From the NCBI GenBank assembly GCA_902776305.1, contig CACYPS010000020.1:18129-82128 (forward strand): DNA of 64,000 bases, read 5' to 3'. The notes under the pieces are model-generated. The model did not search any database. It was given only the letters and a program-made list of their open reading frames with translations, and was not told the origin of the DNA. The position numbers and the translations under genes were made by a program. The stretch is from an uncultured Lachnospiraceae bacterium (GTDB lineage Bacteria; Bacillota; Clostridia; Lachnospirales; Lachnospiraceae). Shown piece after piece: positions 61,177 to 64,000 of this stretch (its first letter is position 1; the number at the start of each line of letters is the position of its first letter).

Positions 61177-61207
61177 TTGTAATCCCTCTTTTCGTCCGAT
61201 TATTTCA

Positions 61208-61753
61208 CTATAACAGCATCCCGACCAGCATCGCCATAGCCACCGACTCGGTTATCAGCGGAACCATAGCCGCATAGAAAGCCTTCATCTCCTCCATCCG
61301 GTAATACGCCACATACAAGACCATGCTGATCAGAAAAGCAATGGCAATCACGATGCAGATCGCAAAAAACTTTCCCTCTGAAAGGTACCCGGCTGCATTC
61401 AACCTGTTTATCACCGTCAGCTCCAGCACAGTCCACCCAACGATCAGGATAAGCTCTGTGGTCACGATCCTGCGAAAAACCAACCGAGTGACCAGAAGCA
61501 AGCCTATATATAATACAATCCCACCCAAGACGATTACGCTTGAATCGATCTTCGGTTTCGTTACTGCCGGAATGTGCGTCATGCTAATGAAAATGCCGGC
61601 TAATCCAAGTACCGCCGTAATCATCAGTAAGATACCGTTCACTCCGCCTACTCTGCTTACAATAACGTTCGGACGGAAGCCGCGGTACCACCAGATGAGA
61701 TAGAAAATGCAGCACAGGATAAGCAGCATCTGTCCGATCATGACTCTGCGCAT
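61208..61753 (-). CDS. Six-helix membrane protein
   Basis: About 181 residues from ATG 61753 (MRRVMIGQMLLILCC; AAGGAGA upstream). Six predicted membrane helices and short loops, ending VAMAMLVGMLL. No conserved motif is recognised. It lies next to the uncharacterised coiled-coil gene on the same strand but has its own ribosome site. Confidence 0.7.
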   Translation of the reverse strand: MRRVMIGQMLLILCCIFYLIWWYRGFRPNVIVSRVGGVNGILLMITAVLGLAGIFISMTHIPAVTKPKIDSSVIVLGGIVLYIGLLLVTRLVFRRIVTTELILIVGWTVLELTVINRLNAAGYLSEGKFFAICIVIAIAFLISMVLYVAYYRMEEMKAFYAAMVPLITESVAMAMLVGMLL

Positions 61754-62005
61754 AAGTGTATCTCCTTCATGTTTGAGACGGGTAAATGAATCACTATTTC
61801 TATTATACAAGAAAAACGCATAAATCCAAAGTGAAGTCATCTATATGCATTTCCTGAATTTATACACTACATACAGAAACTGACACCGATCTTTCTCTAT
61901 TGGGAAGAATGATACCTGGGGAGTTTAATCACAGTATCAATACTCGGTCACTTGCTCTATAATTAAGAAGGATCCAAGAAAAGACCACCAATGAAAGGAA
62001 CTCAC

Positions 62006-62254
62006 ATGCCCACACCCTTCATCAAAATAGATCTCCACGGCCTCCGACAAGAGGAAGCCATCAAAGTCATCGACAAAGCCCTCGCCTCTGCAGGCCCGGC
62101 AACCTATCAGCTTCAGCTGGTCCACGGCTTCAACCGCGGCACCAGCCTCCGGTCCATGATTTACGACATGTACCGGTACGAGCCCAAGGTAAAACGAATC
62201 ATTCCCGGCGATAATCCGGGGATTACGGTGTTGGTTTTGAAAGAGCTTTATTGA
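62006..62254 (+). CDS. Small Smr-domain protein
   Basis: About 82 residues from ATG 62006 (AAAGGA just upstream). It contains the Smr signatures IDLHGLRQEEAIKVID and LQLVHGFNRGTSLRSMI. Smr domains are nucleases or RNA-cleaving domains, for example in MutS2. Here the domain stands alone, and stand-alone Smr proteins are common in Clostridia. Its target is not known. Confidence 0.9.
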   Translation: MPTPFIKIDLHGLRQEEAIKVIDKALASAGPATYQLQLVHGFNRGTSLRSMIYDMYRYEPKVKRIIPGDNPGITVLVLKELY

Positions 62255-62265
62255 TTTAAAATTAT

Positions 62266-62502
62266 CAAGAACGCCTCGGCGTTCTTGCCGCGCCGCGCAT
62301 GGTGCGAAGCACCTTCCTTAATGCGCGGCTGCGATCCGCCGTGCCTAAGCATGCGTAACAATACTCCAGTGGAGCATTGTGTAGCTGAGGCTTTTAATCT
62401 CTGACGCGGGCTTGTATCCCATGTCAGAGACAAGTATCGTTTTGCGCATTCATCTCACGTCTTAAGTCACGAGAATTCTGCGTCAGAGAATTAAAAATAT
62501 CC
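62266..62502. repeat. Intergenic repeat cluster with palindrome copy 3
   Basis: Holds the perfect palindrome CAAGAACGCCTCGGCGTTCTTG (62266-62287 region), the stem CCGCGCA / TGCGCGG around GTGCGAAGCACCTTCCTTA, and TTTTGCGCATTCATC with GAATTCTGCGTCAGAGA. The same modules recur at 40118 and 41253. The whole 62255-62800 stretch has no gene. Confidence 0.75.
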
Positions 62503-62806
62503 CTCGTACTCCGCCGATATATCTGTGTTATGCACGTTTTATCCCTTGAAAAACCGTCATTTTCAGCCAAAATCGAGCTCGAAACGTCATTTTTCAGGGG
62601 TCCGAAATTATTCAATTTTCAGGCGTCTTGCGAGACGAATAAATTTCCGTCGACTTTTTCGCCAAATTAGCCAAAATCTACGCATTCAATTTATCTAATT
62701 CGCACAAAACAATTTCTCCAAAAATCGAAAAGAGCCGAGAATCACTCAAATATTACAGAATCGTAACAGAATTTGAAAAAACTCTTTTCTTTTTGAAACC
62801 CGGTGT

Positions 62807-62812
62807 TATAAT
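62807..62812 (+). promoter_or_regulatory. Possible -10 box of the 3D-domain gene
   Basis: TATAAT, a perfect -10 hexamer, 115 nt upstream of the start. The -35 region is weak. The leader can form a stem GCGTATGT / ACATACGC (62832-62871). Confidence 0.45.
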
Positions 62813-62927
62813 CTGCCGTCGAAAGAACACATGCGTATGTTAACGGTTGCGCAGCAGGCGTGTTACATACGCAGCGATCCGACACTTGCAGGTTTCTGCA
62901 AAACTTTTTACACGAGGAGAAATTGAT

Positions 62928-63788
62928 ATGTTTGTTAGAAAAATGGCAGGTATGCTGCTTGCGTCATCTATGTTCGTCGCCGTTTCGGTAAGTCCTGTAT
63001 ATGCCGACGCGACTGAGAAGACCGCAGTAAATGACCTGGAAAAATATGTAGCTGAGTATGATTTGGATTCGGAGGATCACAAAGAGATAGATAGTACGGA
63101 TTCATTAACAGAGAAAATTTCGGACGAAGCGCCCGATCTCGATGAGGGACGCGAAGCAGCCAATGAGGCGGCTGAGGCGGCTGAGGAAGCTGCCGACGAA
63201 GCTCAGGGCTATGCTGATGAAACAGAAGGTGAAGAAATCGAGGAAGCTGCAGAGGCTGCAGTAGAAGATGCAGAAAATGCCAGAGCTGCGGCAGATCTCG
63301 CCGAAGGTGCAAATGACGGCAAGACAATAGATATGGCCGTTGAAATCGCCGAAGCAGCCAAAGAAGAGGCTGAGGAAAATGCAAAGAAAGCTGAAGAGGG
63401 AGCCGAAAAGGAAGCTGAGGAAGCTCGGAAGGCCGCAGAGGCCGAAGCAGCTGCCAGAGAGGCTGAAGCCATCGCTTCTGCTGAGTATCTCGGAAACTTT
63501 ACTCTTACAGCGTATTGCAACTGCGCAAGCTGCTGCGGTACAGCCGGAAATGCTACAGCCAGCGGCGTAATGCCGACATCAGGGCATACAGTCGCTATGG
63601 GCGGTATTGATTTTGGCACAAAGCTCCTCATCAACGGTAAAGTTTATACTGTTGAGGATCGCGGAACGCCGTACGGCCATGTGGATATCTTCTTTGATTC
63701 ACATGCGGAGGCTCTGCAGTTCGGTATGAGCAGTGCAGACGTTTATCTGAGACTGCTAAGGAACTGCATGCGGGAATACATCGTTTAG
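62928..63788 (+). CDS. Secreted 3D-domain protein with alanine/glutamate-rich coiled region
   Basis: 286 residues from ATG 62928 (GAGGAG upstream). An N-terminal signal peptide (MFVRKMAGMLLASSMFVAV..VYA) is followed by an acidic Ala/Glu-rich coiled region up to residue 185. The C-terminal 3D domain (about 188-270) has TAYCNCASCCG, then TASGVMPTSGHTVAM, and VEDRGTPYGHVDIFFD with the three conserved aspartates, as in cell-wall lytic transglycosylases of the MltA/YabE-type 3D group. It probably acts outside the membrane on peptidoglycan. Confidence 0.9.
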   Translation: MFVRKMAGMLLASSMFVAVSVSPVYADATEKTAVNDLEKYVAEYDLDSEDHKEIDSTDSLTEKISDEAPDLDEGREAANEAAEAAEEAADEAQGYADETEGEEIEEAAEAAVEDAENARAAADLAEGANDGKTIDMAVEIAEAAKEEAEENAKKAEEGAEKEAEEARKAAEAEAAAREAEAIASAEYLGNFTLTAYCNCASCCGTAGNATASGVMPTSGHTVAMGGIDFGTKLLINGKVYTVEDRGTPYGHVDIFFDSHAEALQFGMSSADVYLRLLRNCMREYIV

Positions 63789-63795
63789 TAAAGAC

Positions 63796-63831
63796 GCTGT
63801 CATGTCACCAAGCTGACGTGGCAGCTTTTTT
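63796..63831 (+). terminator. Terminator of the 3D-domain gene
   Basis: GCTGTCATGTCA pairs with TGACGTGGCAGC around a 6-nt loop and runs into TTTTTT. Confidence 0.9.
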
Positions 63832-63901
63832 CATATCATGGGAAACTTCATTCCTGCTTGTATATTTAAAAACCTGCTGATATCATGTATTCGGAGGGTT
63901 T

Positions 63902-63987
63902 AAGTTTGAAAGTAAACTTTCAAACTTGTGATTATGCCGGGGCGCCCCCAGCTTTCCTCCATTGTTTCTAAAACTCATGCCCCGGCA
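63902..63987. repeat. Two hairpins at the right window edge
   Basis: AAGTTTGAAAG / CTTTCAAACTT (63902-63927, perfect) and TGCCGGGGC / GCCCCGGCA (63935-63987). They may belong to the leader or terminator of a gene outside the window. Confidence 0.5.
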
Positions 63988-64000
63988 CAAACGATGATGA

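Noticed and set aside
63209-63634. Minus-strand open frame over the 3D-domain gene
   Set aside because: It mirrors the repetitive Ala/Glu codons of the real gene.

Overview
The window looks like the chromosome of an anaerobic Gram-positive gut or rumen bacterium of the class Clostridia, most likely a Lachnospiraceae. The grounds are strong AGGAGG-type ribosome binding sites, a DUF2325/DUF3793/flavodoxin cluster, a secreted 3D-domain protein, DUF1801, DUF503 and Smr proteins, and family resemblance of most proteins to Firmicutes. There is no rRNA gene, no canonical tRNA gene, no CRISPR array and no complete insertion sequence. Family assignments come from reading motifs, not from database searches.

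Positions 1-18,130 form a defence island. It opens with the end of a glycine-zipper protein, then an AT-rich DarT/DarG ADP-ribosylation toxin-antitoxin pair, then a collapsed mcrBC relic. A DUF429-SDR fusion protein follows. The main locus is a type I restriction-modification operon, hsdM-hsdS-[DUF3990 ADP-ribosyltransferase-like / small protein / NADAR]-hsdR, followed by a tyrosine recombinase. A promoterless, inverted hsdS half-gene lies upstream of hsdM. Repeats with the core CAGCGTAAG or CAGCGTGAG sit at every domain boundary of hsdS and on both sides of the recombinase. This is the architecture of a shufflable restriction system, here with an ADP-ribosylation toxin/reversal cassette inside the invertible operon.

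Positions 18,130-27,560 hold a ferredoxin-type aldo/keto reductase operon, enolase, and a Ro/TROVE RNA-binding locus. In the Ro locus a DUF2828/TROVE-vWA protein is preceded by about 460 nt of tandem small structured RNA elements. At least two of these are tRNA-like, and six share a CAGCAA box. A 90-nt hairpin RNA candidate separates the TROVE gene from a large TerD-like protein. Two near-identical 33-residue hydrophobic peptides, with their own terminator, lie just upstream.

Positions 27,560-36,700 contain a TSUP-permease/polyprenol-kinase-like fusion. Opposite it runs a seven-gene, mostly overlapping operon: five small zinc-ribbon/membrane proteins followed by sbcD and sbcC. Positions 36,700-47,900 hold a lipoprotein, a broken SpoIIE-type phosphatase, and a peptide/nickel-type ABC importer with a methyltransferase. 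One importer ATPase carries an in-frame 69-bp tandem repeat, and the importer has a duplicated 82-bp leader. The DUF2325-DUF3793-flavodoxin operon follows. Its upstream region shares a GTTAG-N6-CTAAC operator-like motif with the enolase upstream region.

Positions 47,900-64,000 are mixed accessory and housekeeping genes. They include an AAA ATPase, a phosphoesterase, an Rpn/PD-(D/E)XK nuclease with a heptad minisatellite, a 987-residue AEP primase-helicase-PLD protein of TOTE type, and remnants of a second Rpn gene around a GNAT gene. An SDR, small redox and DUF proteins, an uncharacterised coiled-coil protein, an Smr protein and a secreted 3D-domain cell-wall protein complete it. Intergenic palindromes recur from 36.8 to 62.5 kb. 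Several short pseudogenes (mcrBC, C1 peptidase, HAD, SpoIIE, methyltransferase, Rpn) show active gene decay.
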